From assembly GCA_018433975.1 (NCBI GenBank), contig JAHDQE010000003.1:1-58590 (forward strand): DNA of 58,590 nucleotides, read 5' to 3'. The notes beneath the pieces were generated by a model. The model had not been told where the DNA came from, did not search any database, and saw nothing but the letters and a program-made list of their open reading frames with translations. The position numbers and the translations under genes were made by a program. Below are positions 41,303-50,729 of the stretch, piece by piece. Position 1 is the first letter of the stretch; each line of letters begins with the position of its first letter. The stretch is from Ornatilinea sp. GTDB lineage: Bacteria; Chloroflexota; Anaerolineae; Anaerolineales; Anaerolineaceae.

Positions 41303-43537
41303 ATGAAAAACGTAAAAATCCTTTTTCTAATTTGTGTAATTTTTATTTCAGGGTGTGGCAGTGTTACTCCGGTTCCAATCTCTGATTCGGCCAGGCCTAC
41401 AGACACTCCCGTTCCATCAACCTCTGTACCGGCCAAACCTACCGACACTCCTGAAGCAATCATCACTCACCCTGAACTGGAAATTATCTCTCCTCAAAAC
41501 ATTACTGAGTTAGAACAAATCGATGAATGGGGGGATGGAAAAATTTATGATATAGCCGTTTCCTCGGATAATCAAACTATTGCTGTCAGCATGGTGGACG
41601 GTGTCCATTTGTATGACAGCATCACCTTGAATGAAAAACAATTTATAAAAAGGAATTTTGTTAAAATAGAGCCGCATTTGTCGGTTGCCTTTAGCCCTGA
41701 TGGAAAATATCTGGCTATTTCTGATAGGTTAGGTGCTTCTCTATTGAATTTATCCACAAATGAATATGATAAACATATAACATCCGTTATTCCGTCCCAT
41801 GACGTGGTGGATGTTCAAATAAGCTATGACAATAATCACATTATTTTGACAACAAGCGGCGGATATTATAATCAATGGGATGGAGCGGGGAATAATTTCG
41901 CCTTGTACGATATTTCTGGAGAATACGGACAATGGGTGTTTGATAAATCTTTTGCACGTCCATCCGGGTCAATTGCTCGTTTCACCCCAAATAATAGGGC
42001 TTATTTCTTTTATTGGCTTACTTCCAATCCGCCTTATGCTATGGATGTTGTTGATCTGTCTACCAATGCGGTGGTTGAAAGCGTTTTATACAGAGACATT
42101 GATTTCGATCCAATGAGAACTTTTTACGATATCAGCCCGGATGGCAAAACCATTGCATCGCTAGATGTCATGAGTGACAAACTTATAACAAGATTTGTTG
42201 ATACTGAGACGGGTGAGGTCACTCAAACAATAGATGGGGCTATTTTATTTGAAACAACTGCACAAAACGGTGAAGCTGTCTGGCGGGACAAATGGCAAAG
42301 ATTTAGCCCGCCGATAAATGAAAACTGTAAAATTGTTTTGGATGATACAAATTGTTCGTATCAAAAAGTAATTTCAGATGGGACCATATCCACGTTTATT
42401 ATTTCTTACTATGAGAGCCCACAAACCATAGAGTTGTGGGACACTTCCCAGTGTAAAAAAATCAAGGAAATATCGTTTACTTCAGCAAAAAATATCGGTT
42501 TTAGTCCGGACGGCCAGTTATTTGCCACTCAAAATGGACATAACCTGGATGTGTGGGATGTAAAAACAGGCCGAGTTCGTTTTTCGGCAACGGGCACACA
42601 ACTCAGATTCCCTGTGGATGTTTTTGCTTTTTCTAAAGACAGCAGTTATCTGTTCACCGGCACAAATGGACGTGAAAATTCATATTACCCAAGCCAGCCA
42701 TATAAAAAGTATTCAATAGTTGTTTGGGATACCCAAACGGGAAAACAGGTCAATACGATCGAATCGGACACTGATTTTTTACGCGGTATTGATACCGGTA
42801 ACAATAAAGAAATCGTAGTAATCTCCGATTCTTCCGGCATCAATTTCCGGGATGTGAATTCAGGAAAATTACTGTTGTCTATTCCATCAGGAATTTTTAA
42901 TTTTACAAACAGCGGAGATCATGTTTGGTTTGTTGATGGTGAAGAGGGAAAAGAAAACCTACTCACTTTGTTTGATGTATTAACTGGAGAGAAGATCAGA
43001 GAATTTCAGACCCCTTATAATATTCGAGGTATGTCAGTACATCCGGATGATTCAAGAATAGCCTTAATGATTTTGAATAATGAAGAGGATTACCCAAATG
43101 TCGTAATACTGGATTCAGAAACCGGTGCCGAAATCTATAAATCCCAACCGGACAAGTCCTTTTACGGACATATTGTTTCAAACGGTACATCTTTTGCAAC
43201 ATATACAAGCAATGGTTACATAAATTTATGGGATTTTCAAAGCGCATCGCCTTTTCAACGAATTTACGGACATAATAGGATTTTTGGATCTCATTATTAT
43301 GATAGGACTGACTTTATTATTTTCTCTCCAAAAGATGACTTTATTATCTCTGTGAATACGCCGGATGAGCTGCGTTTATGGGATATTCAAACTGGAAACC
43401 TGCTTGGAGAAGCTGAATCTGACTTTGATATTCCTTTTAGTGATGCAAATTCCGTCGCCATCAGTCCCGATGGACGGCTAATTGTCTTGACCGGGAGAGA
43501 TGGTCTGATTCGCATTTGGGGTGTGCCAAATCAATGA
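41303..43537 (+). CDS. Large WD40/PD40-type propeller lipoprotein
   Basis: 744 residues with a lipoprotein signal (MKNVKILFLICVIF, then ISGC with lipidated Cys near residue 18) and a Pro/Thr linker (SARPTDTPVPSTSVPAKPTD). A long series of propeller blades follows: VAFSPDGKYLAISDRL, ISPDGKTIASLD, IGFSPDGQLFATQNGHNLDV, VFAFSKDSSYLFTGT and VAISPDGRLIVLTGRDG ending in IRIWG. The length suggests two propellers. It is probably anchored outside the membrane and binds an unknown partner. Base composition is much richer in A+T than the similar lipoprotein at 24965. Together with the next gene it is bracketed by copies of the long repeat (40856 and 44484), suggesting a transferred unit. Confidence 0.85.
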   Translation: MKNVKILFLICVIFISGCGSVTPVPISDSARPTDTPVPSTSVPAKPTDTPEAIITHPELEIISPQNITELEQIDEWGDGKIYDIAVSSDNQTIAVSMVDGVHLYDSITLNEKQFIKRNFVKIEPHLSVAFSPDGKYLAISDRLGASLLNLSTNEYDKHITSVIPSHDVVDVQISYDNNHIILTTSGGYYNQWDGAGNNFALYDISGEYGQWVFDKSFARPSGSIARFTPNNRAYFFYWLTSNPPYAMDVVDLSTNAVVESVLYRDIDFDPMRTFYDISPDGKTIASLDVMSDKLITRFVDTETGEVTQTIDGAILFETTAQNGEAVWRDKWQRFSPPINENCKIVLDDTNCSYQKVISDGTISTFIISYYESPQTIELWDTSQCKKIKEISFTSAKNIGFSPDGQLFATQNGHNLDVWDVKTGRVRFSATGTQLRFPVDVFAFSKDSSYLFTGTNGRENSYYPSQPYKKYSIVVWDTQTGKQVNTIESDTDFLRGIDTGNNKEIVVISDSSGINFRDVNSGKLLLSIPSGIFNFTNSGDHVWFVDGEEGKENLLTLFDVLTGEKIREFQTPYNIRGMSVHPDDSRIALMILNNEEDYPNVVILDSETGAEIYKSQPDKSFYGHIVSNGTSFATYTSNGYINLWDFQSASPFQRIYGHNRIFGSHYYDRTDFIIFSPKDDFIISVNTPDELRLWDIQTGNLLGEAESDFDIPFSDANSVAISPDGRLIVLTGRDGLIRIWGVPNQ

Positions 43538-43711
43538 AGTATGAGAGGCAAAAACTACCCAACACGGCGAATACTGAATGCCGGGGATTCAGCCGCATTT
43601 TCAAGTATTTTTCCGGCTCCGGGTCTTTTCTGCCCCAACATTCCCCCGTTCGCCCACCTGTTAGTAAGGTAACCCGTTAGCCCGTATGGTCGTTTGGGAG
43701 GTCGTTAAACA

Positions 43712-44383
43712 ATGGCAGATTCAATACGTACTCCAGATAATGTTCGAAGTAAAAATTCAATTCTTCTTGTTGTGAATATCATTCTGGGTCTAATTTTGTG
43801 GTTTGGTTTATGCAGTGATTATTCCTGGGATAATGTCTGGGTAAATGTTATCTTCCCACCAATTGTTGGAATTATTGGCCTGGTTTCTTTTCGCCGGAAC
43901 AAAGAAAACTTAACAAAAAATCAGAAGAGAGTGCAAACCGCTCTTTGCCTGCCGTCCATGATCGGTGGTATTCCTTATTTGCTTTTGATGGTTGTCGCAG
44001 TTGTTCCACCATTCCTGCTTGCAACGTTGTTCTGGTTTGATGAGCAAACCAGCGGAACGATGATTCAGGAAATAAAATCTCCCAATGGAATGAAAACAGC
44101 AGAAGTTTATTTCCTTCCCGTTGGCGCATATAGCGGTGGAAATGGCAGAATCGAGGTTCATTTAAAATATAAGGGGCTTCCTTTTATTAAACGCGATGTT
44201 TATTTTGCAAGGGTGACTTACGTAGATGAAAACACTCATGATTATCTCTCGTGGATAGACGACACAACGCTCTATATACCGGAGAAAGACAGAGAGGTAA
44301 AAATTAATCCGATAGAATGGGAAGTGCCTTCCATGATATCCGTACCAATTGTTCTCGTCCTTTCACTCTTCAGTTCTGCGTGA
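43712..44383 (+). CDS. Membrane protein of unknown function
   Basis: 223 residues with about three to four membrane segments: 18-36, 42-58, 82-110, and a short hydrophobic C-terminal segment (about 205-222). A beta-rich extracytoplasmic part (about 118-195) includes IQEIKSPNGMKTAEVYFLPV and GRIEVHLKYKGLPFIKRDVY. That part resembles DUF5412-like proteins only loosely. GGGAGG precedes the ATG at 11 bases. It follows the propeller lipoprotein by 174 bases on the same strand and lies inside the repeat-bracketed segment, so the two may work together. Confidence 0.65.
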   Translation: MADSIRTPDNVRSKNSILLVVNIILGLILWFGLCSDYSWDNVWVNVIFPPIVGIIGLVSFRRNKENLTKNQKRVQTALCLPSMIGGIPYLLLMVVAVVPPFLLATLFWFDEQTSGTMIQEIKSPNGMKTAEVYFLPVGAYSGGNGRIEVHLKYKGLPFIKRDVYFARVTYVDENTHDYLSWIDDTTLYIPEKDREVKINPIEWEVPSMISVPIVLVLSLFSSA

Positions 44384-44483
44384 ATCTGCACCGGGCAGGA
44401 TTTTTCCGGCTTTGAGTTTTCTATTCTCAAGCAAGTTTATATCCTGCACGAAGTATAGTGTTTTTTGTGCCAGTCAGGTCAGG

Positions 44484-44655
44484 GGGCCAATTTTGAAAAT
44501 TTTAGAGGTTGGGGCAGGGTTTTTCACCGCGAAAGATATTTATAAGAATTGTGGTGGATTTGGATAGTGGGTAGCAGTGGATGCCCGAGTTTTTGGGTTT
44601 CGGCGCCGGACGTACACAGCTTTGTTTAACAGTTTATGCCTTACCCCAACCTACC
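44484..44655. repeat. Long interspersed repeat, copy 2
   Basis: A near full-length match to 40856-41020 in the same orientation, including the invariant GAAAGATATTTATAAGAATT and GTGGTGGATTTGGATAGTGG. It fills most of the 431-base gap between the membrane protein and the AbiE genes. No gene is recognised in the remainder. Confidence 0.85.
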
Positions 44656-44814
44656 ATTACCGAGAGCTATGCTACTGCCCAAAACAACCAGCAGGGGTTT
44701 GCTGGGACAGGCTTTGGATTTTTTGTGCGCGAGGCATCCCGTGTGAAAAACGGGGCGGAGTTGCTCATGTGGAAGCTGCTGGGGTGAGGAAAGGGTAGGA
44801 ACTTACCAACCTTG

Positions 44815-45570
44815 TTAGCTGATTTCAATACCAGGCAAATTGTAAAGCATTTCCTCAATCAAAGAGTCTTCAATTGGTTGAGAGTAATAAATGGCCTTTT
44901 TTTCAATTTCTTTTTGTTCCTCGGTCATTTTCCAATTCTGCAAAATGCTTGCCTTGGTGATTGGTTTTCGGATTTCCTTCTGACGTACATAACCGAGAAT
45001 TTCCTGAAGATCAAGTTTGTGAGTTTTCAAAATCAGGTACATGTCATAGAAATCCCGATACCGTGCACGATCGCTCATCGCACGAATTTTTTCAGCGCAT
45101 ATTTCCCGAATATCCATCGCCCTGACAGGAAACTCTATTCCCCAGGCGGTTCGATAAAGAACTTCTTGCACAGGTAATAATACATTCTGCAACATATCAA
45201 TATCTAATTTAATAGAATCGGGAAAACCAAGTGGGCCTGTATAAAGCAGTCGTTCGATCTTTAATGTAGCTGTGGATTGGTAGTGCTTTTTGATGGCCAA
45301 ATAGTCAGCACCGGCGAGAACCTTTTGAACTTCTTTAAAGGATATGGATTGTTGCCCGGAAGAAAAATCCATATCTTCGGAAAAACGGTGCTGCTCCAGA
45401 TAACAATGATGGAGTGAAGTTCCACCTTTGAAAACCAGTTTCTTGCCCAAAGAGGAGCGGCTGATCAATTGCAGGACAAGGGCTAATAGATAATCCTTCT
45501 CAGCTATTTGCAGCGGATACCGAAAGGATTTTCGGTTAAGAATTTCCAGTTGTTGGCGTGATAACATCAT
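44815..45570 (-). CDS. abiEii: AbiEii/AbiGii-type nucleotidyltransferase toxin
   Basis: A 251-residue nucleotidyltransferase of the AbiEii toxin family. The GS-type motif VFKGGTSLHH (Gly49-Ser52) and the acidic pair EDMDF (Asp66, Asp68) form the NTP-binding site. The conserved EKIRAMSDRARYRDFYDMYL (about residues 160-180) is the other family signature. Such toxins transfer nucleotides to tRNA or other targets and cause growth arrest on phage infection. The gene overlaps the antitoxin gene by 4 bases (ATGA), giving translational coupling. All catalytic residues are present. Confidence 0.93.
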   Translation of the reverse strand: MMLSRQQLEILNRKSFRYPLQIAEKDYLLALVLQLISRSSLGKKLVFKGGTSLHHCYLEQHRFSEDMDFSSGQQSISFKEVQKVLAGADYLAIKKHYQSTATLKIERLLYTGPLGFPDSIKLDIDMLQNVLLPVQEVLYRTAWGIEFPVRAMDIREICAEKIRAMSDRARYRDFYDMYLILKTHKLDLQEILGYVRQKEIRKPITKASILQNWKMTEEQKEIEKKAIYYSQPIEDSLIEEMLYNLPGIEIS

Positions 45571-46358
45571 TCCCCTTTTGTAACCTGGTATTTATCGAAA
45601 TAATCATCATAGTAAAGACGCCATCTGGCATTGAAAGTTTTGTCATTGGGGTCTATCCAGTGGGTGCTTCGCTTATTTGCAAGAAGCTGCGATAATTCTT
45701 TCGAGTCCCATCCTAAAAGGTCAAAAACCACCCCAAAGATCTTCACGGTTTTTTGTGAAGCAAGACCAGCATAATGAACCAGGTTTTCTATATTCAAATC
45801 TTCTCTATAAGTGTGCAGTTTTTCAATTACCAGATCAACCACATATTTACCGGTGCGAAAGTGGATGAGATCCACCAGGGCTTTTTCGGCAGAAGCTACC
45901 CTGGCAGTCATATTCTCAATTTCGACCTGTTCCCAACCAACGAAGAATCTTTCCTGCGATTTGATAAAGCGGTACCGGATTGATTCCAGCTCCGTCATTT
46001 TATATTGTTTTAAGGAAACCGAGGTGTATTGCTGGACAAACTGGTCAAACATTCCCCGATAATTTAGGGCGGCCTCAAATGAAACATAGGAATCCTCTAC
46101 CAGGAGCCCAGCAACCACGTAGGGGGAGATCGACAGGAAGCCTCGACTGCTCAGATCGTTAATAGCATACAAACCACGCTTGATGCGAATCAACCAGCCG
46201 TTATTTACCAACTTTTGGATTCGATTATGGGTCTGCTGATAGTCCCAAATGTCTTTTGCTTCAGCTTCTATTTGCTTTGCAGTAGCTACTTTTCCGTATT
46301 TGGCGATCAACGTTTCAAGAAGCTCGCCATCTTTGACCGCCAGAGTTGTGTTTTTCAT
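45567..46358 (-). CDS. abiEi: AbiEi-type antitoxin and transcription regulator
   Basis: A 263-residue AbiEi-family protein: N-terminal winged helix (KVATAKQIEAEAKDIWDYQQ, THNRIQKLVNNGWLIRIKRG, LYAI; about residues 22-67), then the conserved antitoxin body (SPYVVAGLLVEDSYVSFEAA, RVASAEKALVDLIHFRTGKY). AbiEi represses the operon and counteracts AbiEii without a stable complex (type IV toxin-antitoxin). It has a strong promoter (46397-46425). The leader between promoter and ATG is very A+T-rich and contains TTATATA twice, possible operator half-sites. Confidence 0.92.
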   Translation of the reverse strand: MKNTTLAVKDGELLETLIAKYGKVATAKQIEAEAKDIWDYQQTHNRIQKLVNNGWLIRIKRGLYAINDLSSRGFLSISPYVVAGLLVEDSYVSFEAALNYRGMFDQFVQQYTSVSLKQYKMTELESIRYRFIKSQERFFVGWEQVEIENMTARVASAEKALVDLIHFRTGKYVVDLVIEKLHTYREDLNIENLVHYAGLASQKTVKIFGVVFDLLGWDSKELSQLLANKRSTHWIDPNDKTFNARWRLYYDDYFDKYQVTKGE

Positions 46359-46396
46359 ATATCTTTATTAATCTATATAAGTTAATATTCGTATAT

Positions 46397-46425
46397 AAAA
46401 TACACCAAACCGATCTTTTTGTCAA
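46397..46425 (-). promoter_or_regulatory. Strong promoter of the abiE operon
   Basis: On the minus strand TTGACA (46420-46425, perfect), a 17-base spacer and TATTTT (46397-46402). TTATATA occurs twice between here and the ATG at 46358 and may form the AbiEi operator. Confidence 0.7.
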
Positions 46426-46611
46426 GTATTGGCACCAAATCTATGCAAATTTGAATTCTGCAAAGGAAGGAAAAGAAAATGTTGATATTTTTGTTTGAGA
46501 TACGGCCTAATGCTAAAAGAAATGATACAGTCTGAAGTAAACCAATGCACGGTGCAATGGGACGCCGGGTAAGTTTTTTGTTTCAAGCAAAGCCGCAAAA
46601 GGTGTTGTGTC

Positions 46612-46680
46612 CGAGTTGTTGGGTTTCGGCGCCGGGCGTACATTGCTTTGTTTAACACTTTGTGCCTCAACCCAACCTAC
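46612..46680. repeat. Long interspersed repeat, copy 3 (partial)
   Basis: Matches the right-hand part of the repeats at 40856 and 44484: CGAGTTGTTGGGTTTCGGCG, GTACATTGCTTTGTTTAAC, TGCCTCAACCCAACCTACC. It includes the dyad GTTGGGTTTCGG / CTCAACCCAAC. Just left of it lies a CAAGCAAAGCCGCAAAAGG segment like the repeats at 39.8 kb. It occupies the gap between the divergent abiE and mod operons. Confidence 0.8.
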
Positions 46681-46857
46681 CACCAAGCTATAATGATTAC
46701 ACAACAGTGTGGATGAGGGCAGCAAGGAGTGGAAAACCGGCAATAAGATTGCGTTGACAAGCTATAGAAGTTAAAAGGCTATGCAATTATTTCTTAACAA
46801 AATTTTCAGAAAGTGTATGCCCAATTTCATAACGGATATAAGTTTTATTGTTTTCGA

Positions 46858-46886
46858 TAGACAGAAACATCATCCTGCCATAAAAT
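46858..46886 (+). promoter_or_regulatory. Promoter of the type III RM operon
   Basis: TAGACA (46858-46863), a 17-base spacer and TAAAAT (46881-46886), then GGGAGAAATA immediately before the ATG at 46921 as ribosome-binding site. Confidence 0.55.
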
Positions 46887-46920
46887 ACAGTTAGGTAATC
46901 CAAGTGCAGAGGGAGAAATA

Positions 46921-49900
46921 ATGTCGACACAATCTGATAAGCTCATTTCTTTATTAAAAGAACTCTTTCAATCCGACCAGGCTGAATTAGATTTTGGGAT
47001 GTATCGAGTGATCAACCAGCGCCGTGACGAGATCAACCGGTTTTTGGAAGAAGATTTGCTGCCCCAGGTGAAAACTGCTTTTTCTGAATATCAATCTGTG
47101 GATACAAAAACATTGCATGATGAGCTGAAAAAAGCGATCCAACAAGCGAAGGATTTAGGGGTTTCTTACCCTGAAGAGATCGGCAAGGTAAAGGAAATTC
47201 GCGAACAAATAGCAGCATACAGTGTGGATGTGGGTGATCTTGAAAACCAGGTCTACTCTGCCCTATACAATTTCTTCCGCCGGTATTATGACGATGGCGA
47301 TTTTATTTCACAGCGCCGTTATAAAGAAGGGGTGTACGCGATCCCCTATGAAGGGGAAGAAGTGAAGCTGCATTGGGCAAATCACGACCAGTATTACATC
47401 AAAACCAGCGAATATTTGCGGGATTATACATTCAAACTTCCTTCGGGCAAAAAAGCGCATTTTAAACTTATTGAAGCGGATGAGGAAAAAGATAATCGTA
47501 AGGAAACCGATGATAATAAACGCCGGTTTATCTTAGCAGACGACAGTTATTCCTTCTCAGATGGTGAGCTGGCTTTTCATTTTGAGTTTCGACCTGATGA
47601 AGAGAAACGCGCACAAAAGAAATTAAACCAGCAGGCAGTAGAGACAATCATAGCGCTGCGTGGACAGGTGGGAGATCAGAAAATCAAAGATGTTCTGACT
47701 GAGCTGGCAATGCCCGCGCCCACAGAAAGCGATAAGAACCGTACCCTACTGGAAAAACACATAGAAGACTACACACGCCGCAATACTTCGGATTATTTCA
47801 TCCATAAAGATCTGGGTACCTTCTTGCGACGGGAACTGGATTTTTTTATCAAAAATGAAATTATGCAGTTGGATGATATTGAAAATGATTCTGCGCCTCG
47901 CGTAGAACAATATCTGAGCAAGGTCAAAGTGATCCGCAAGATTGCACACAAGATCATTGATTTTCTGGCCCAGATTGAAGATTTCCAGAAAAAATTGTGG
48001 CTAAAAAAGAAGTTCGTGGTGGAAACTAATTACTGCATTACCCTAGATCGCATCCCTGAGGAGCTTTATCCAGAGATTGCTGCCAACGATGCCCAGCGGG
48101 AAGAATGGGTGAGTTTGTTTGCCATCGACAAGATCAAAAAAGATTTGGTCACAGTTGCTTATAGCACCCCATTGACCATTGAATTTCTCAAATCCAATCC
48201 CTTTTTAGTGTTGGATACGAAATTCTTTGATCAAGTATTCAAATACAAATTGCTGGCAAATATCGAAAACCTTGATGAATCTATAGATGGATTGCTTGTC
48301 CATAGCGAAAATTTTCAAGCTTTAAATTTATTGAATTTGCGTTGGAGAGATAAAGTTAAATACATATATATTGACCCCCCCTTTAACACAATAGAAGAAA
48401 CCTTCTTGTATAAGAACGAGTTCAAAAATTCATCTTGGGTTTCTATGATGTTTGATCGTCTTTTATTATCAAAAGATTTTTTGCAAAGTTGTGGAGTTCT
48501 AGGTGTAGCAATAGATGATTATGAATTGTCCCGTCTGTTGGGTATAGGGGATATGATCTTTGGTGAAGAGAACAGATTAGGAAATTTGGTTATTGAAATT
48601 AAGCCGTCTGGACGTACAAACGATAACTTTTTGTCAACTTCTCACGAATATTGTTTGTATTATTCAATTAATCCGAATGAGGTCGAAATTCAATTTTGGG
48701 AATTGTCTGAATCTCAAAAGTCTGCCTATAAAGAGGAAGATAAAAGAGGAAAGTATAAATGGAGAGATTTTCTTCGTACTGGAGGGTATTCTACACCAGC
48801 TGAAAGGCCGAATTCGTATTATCCAATATATTTTAATCTTGAAACAAAAGAAATATCATTATCCTCAGCTTTGGAAAAAGGATTTGTTGAGATTTTACCA
48901 ATAGATAGTGAAGGTAAAAAAAGGGTTTGGCGCAAGACACCGCCATCATTTCTTAAACATCTTGAAAAGGGAGAAATTCAAATAACAACCAATAGAGATG
49001 GGAAATCAAAGGTGCAGATTATTGATAGGATTAAAGATGGAATCCGACCTAAGAGTGTTTGGGTGGGCAGTAAATATGATGCTGCAACTCACGGTACAAA
49101 ATTATTAAAGAAAATGTTTGGTGATCAAAAAGTATTTTCTTATCCTAAGTCATTGTTCAATATCAAAGATAATATTCAAATAATATCTGATGACGACAGC
49201 GATGTTATTTTTGATTATTTTGCCGGCTCAGGTTCTACCGGTCACGCAGTAATTGAACTCAACAGAGAAGATGAGGGAAACAGGAAATATATCCTTGTTG
49301 AGATGGGACAATATTTTGAGACAGTTACAAAACCTCGGATTCAAAAAGTTATTTATTCTGAAGACTGGAAAGATGGCAAACCGGTTTCCCGCAAAGGTGT
49401 CAGCCACACATTTAAATATCTAAAACTTGAATCTTATGAAGATACCCTCAACAATCTGGAATTGAAGCGGACGGATCAGCAATCACAAATTCTACCGGGT
49501 ACAGAAACTTTCCGGGAAGATTATCTGCTGCGTTATATGCTGGATATTGAAGCGAAAGACAGTCTGTTAAATTTGAAGACCTTTGAAAATCCATTCGATT
49601 ACAAGTTGGATATTGCTTCCAGCACGGTTGGAGAAACCGTGCCTACAAAGGTTGATCTGGTGGAAACCTTCAATTATTTGCTCGGACTGAAGGTGAAAAC
49701 AATCAGCAAGATTTCCGGCTGTGTGGTGGTGGAAGGCAGCACCAGAGACGATGAAAAGGTGCTCGTCATCTGGCGCAATGTCTGTGAAATGAATAATGAA
49801 GCACTGGATCAATTCTTCCGCAAGTTGGATATTTCAACCAGGGATTTTGAGTATGACATCATTTATGTGAATGGTGATAACAATTTGCCTAACTTGCGCC

Positions 49901-49968
49901 GAGAGGGAGAAGATTGGAAAGTCAAGCTGATTGAAGAAGAATTCCACAACAGGATGTTTGAGGAGTAG
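46921..49968 (+). CDS. mod: Type III restriction-modification DNA methyltransferase (Mod)
   Basis: A 1015-residue N6-adenine methyltransferase of the beta class: catalytic DPPFNT (about residues 484-489) precedes the SAM-binding FAGSGSTGHAV (about 766-776). The segment between them should hold the target-recognition domain. The N-terminal ~440 residues are helical and charged, longer than in classical ~650-residue Mod proteins, so this is a large-Mod variant. It modifies host DNA and specifies the target for Res. Codons ~440-815 are visibly more A+T-rich than the flanks. A run of seven C encodes part of DPPFNT. It is the first gene of a three-gene operon. Confidence 0.93.
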   Translation: MSTQSDKLISLLKELFQSDQAELDFGMYRVINQRRDEINRFLEEDLLPQVKTAFSEYQSVDTKTLHDELKKAIQQAKDLGVSYPEEIGKVKEIREQIAAYSVDVGDLENQVYSALYNFFRRYYDDGDFISQRRYKEGVYAIPYEGEEVKLHWANHDQYYIKTSEYLRDYTFKLPSGKKAHFKLIEADEEKDNRKETDDNKRRFILADDSYSFSDGELAFHFEFRPDEEKRAQKKLNQQAVETIIALRGQVGDQKIKDVLTELAMPAPTESDKNRTLLEKHIEDYTRRNTSDYFIHKDLGTFLRRELDFFIKNEIMQLDDIENDSAPRVEQYLSKVKVIRKIAHKIIDFLAQIEDFQKKLWLKKKFVVETNYCITLDRIPEELYPEIAANDAQREEWVSLFAIDKIKKDLVTVAYSTPLTIEFLKSNPFLVLDTKFFDQVFKYKLLANIENLDESIDGLLVHSENFQALNLLNLRWRDKVKYIYIDPPFNTIEETFLYKNEFKNSSWVSMMFDRLLLSKDFLQSCGVLGVAIDDYELSRLLGIGDMIFGEENRLGNLVIEIKPSGRTNDNFLSTSHEYCLYYSINPNEVEIQFWELSESQKSAYKEEDKRGKYKWRDFLRTGGYSTPAERPNSYYPIYFNLETKEISLSSALEKGFVEILPIDSEGKKRVWRKTPPSFLKHLEKGEIQITTNRDGKSKVQIIDRIKDGIRPKSVWVGSKYDAATHGTKLLKKMFGDQKVFSYPKSLFNIKDNIQIISDDDSDVIFDYFAGSGSTGHAVIELNREDEGNRKYILVEMGQYFETVTKPRIQKVIYSEDWKDGKPVSRKGVSHTFKYLKLESYEDTLNNLELKRTDQQSQILPGTETFREDYLLRYMLDIEAKDSLLNLKTFENPFDYKLDIASSTVGETVPTKVDLVETFNYLLGLKVKTISKISGCVVVEGSTRDDEKVLVIWRNVCEMNNEALDQFFRKLDISTRDFEYDIIYVNGDNNLPNLRREGEDWKVKLIEEEFHNRMFEE

Positions 49969-49982
49969 GTAGATAAACGACT

Positions 49983-50729
49983 ATGATGCAAGACCACGAA
50001 GATATGCCGAATTTGAATAGCAATACACAGGATAAAATCGCCTTGGTGCTAAAGGGGTCAGCGGGAGCTATTCCATTTGCAGGAGGAATTATCGCTGAGG
50101 TTATTGGTGAGTTAATCCCTAACCAGCGCATTGATCGTATTGCAACATTTTTGAAGATACTTGAACAAAGAGTTGGAAAAATTGAAAATACCCACCTGAA
50201 GAATCAATTACGGCAGGAGCAAAATATTGACTTGTTTGAAGACGCTTGTTTTCAAGCCATTCGAGCATTGAGTAATGAACGACTTGAATATATTGCGAAT
50301 GTTTTTGCAAATAGCCTGACTCAAGAAGAAGTGGAGTATTTGTTTAAAAAGAAATTGATGTGGTTGTTAGGACAATTGAACGATAATGAATTGTTAATGT
50401 TAAGAGCTTATGCTTCACCGTCTTATACTAAGGAAGGGAAAGAATTCTGGAAAAAGCACGAGGCAGTGGTAAGAATTTCTTCACCAATCCTTTCTGCGAC
50501 CGAAAAGGAAGTAGAGAAAGCAACACTGAAGCGCTCTTTTCTGGAACGTTTAGTCCAATTAGGATTGATTACACAAATCTATCAGAAGCCTAAAAAAGGG
50601 GGATTTCCAGAATTTGATATTAAAACAGGAAAAATCAAATCAAAGGGATATAAAATTACCCTTTTAGGAAAAACACTTGTTCGTTATATCAATGATGAAA
50701 TAGAGGATGATCAACAAAATGGCGAATAA
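49983..50729 (+). CDS. Unknown protein encoded between mod and res
   Basis: A 248-residue protein starting 14 bases after mod and overlapping res. Residues about 22-46 form a Gly/Ala/Ile-rich segment (LKGSAGAIPFAGGIIAEVIG) that could be a membrane-inserting or glycine-zipper helix. IPNQRIDRIATFLKILEQRV follows, then a long helical part with FEDACFQAIRALSNERLEYI and a C-terminal region (about 150-235) that could be a winged helix (LERLVQLGLITQIYQKPKKG, ITLLGKTLVRYI). I know no function for this family. Location in the RM operon suggests a defence accessory or effector. ATG at 49986 is an alternative start. Confidence 0.8.
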   Translation: MMQDHEDMPNLNSNTQDKIALVLKGSAGAIPFAGGIIAEVIGELIPNQRIDRIATFLKILEQRVGKIENTHLKNQLRQEQNIDLFEDACFQAIRALSNERLEYIANVFANSLTQEEVEYLFKKKLMWLLGQLNDNELLMLRAYASPSYTKEGKEFWKKHEAVVRISSPILSATEKEVEKATLKRSFLERLVQLGLITQIYQKPKKGGFPEFDIKTGKIKSKGYKITLLGKTLVRYINDEIEDDQQNGE

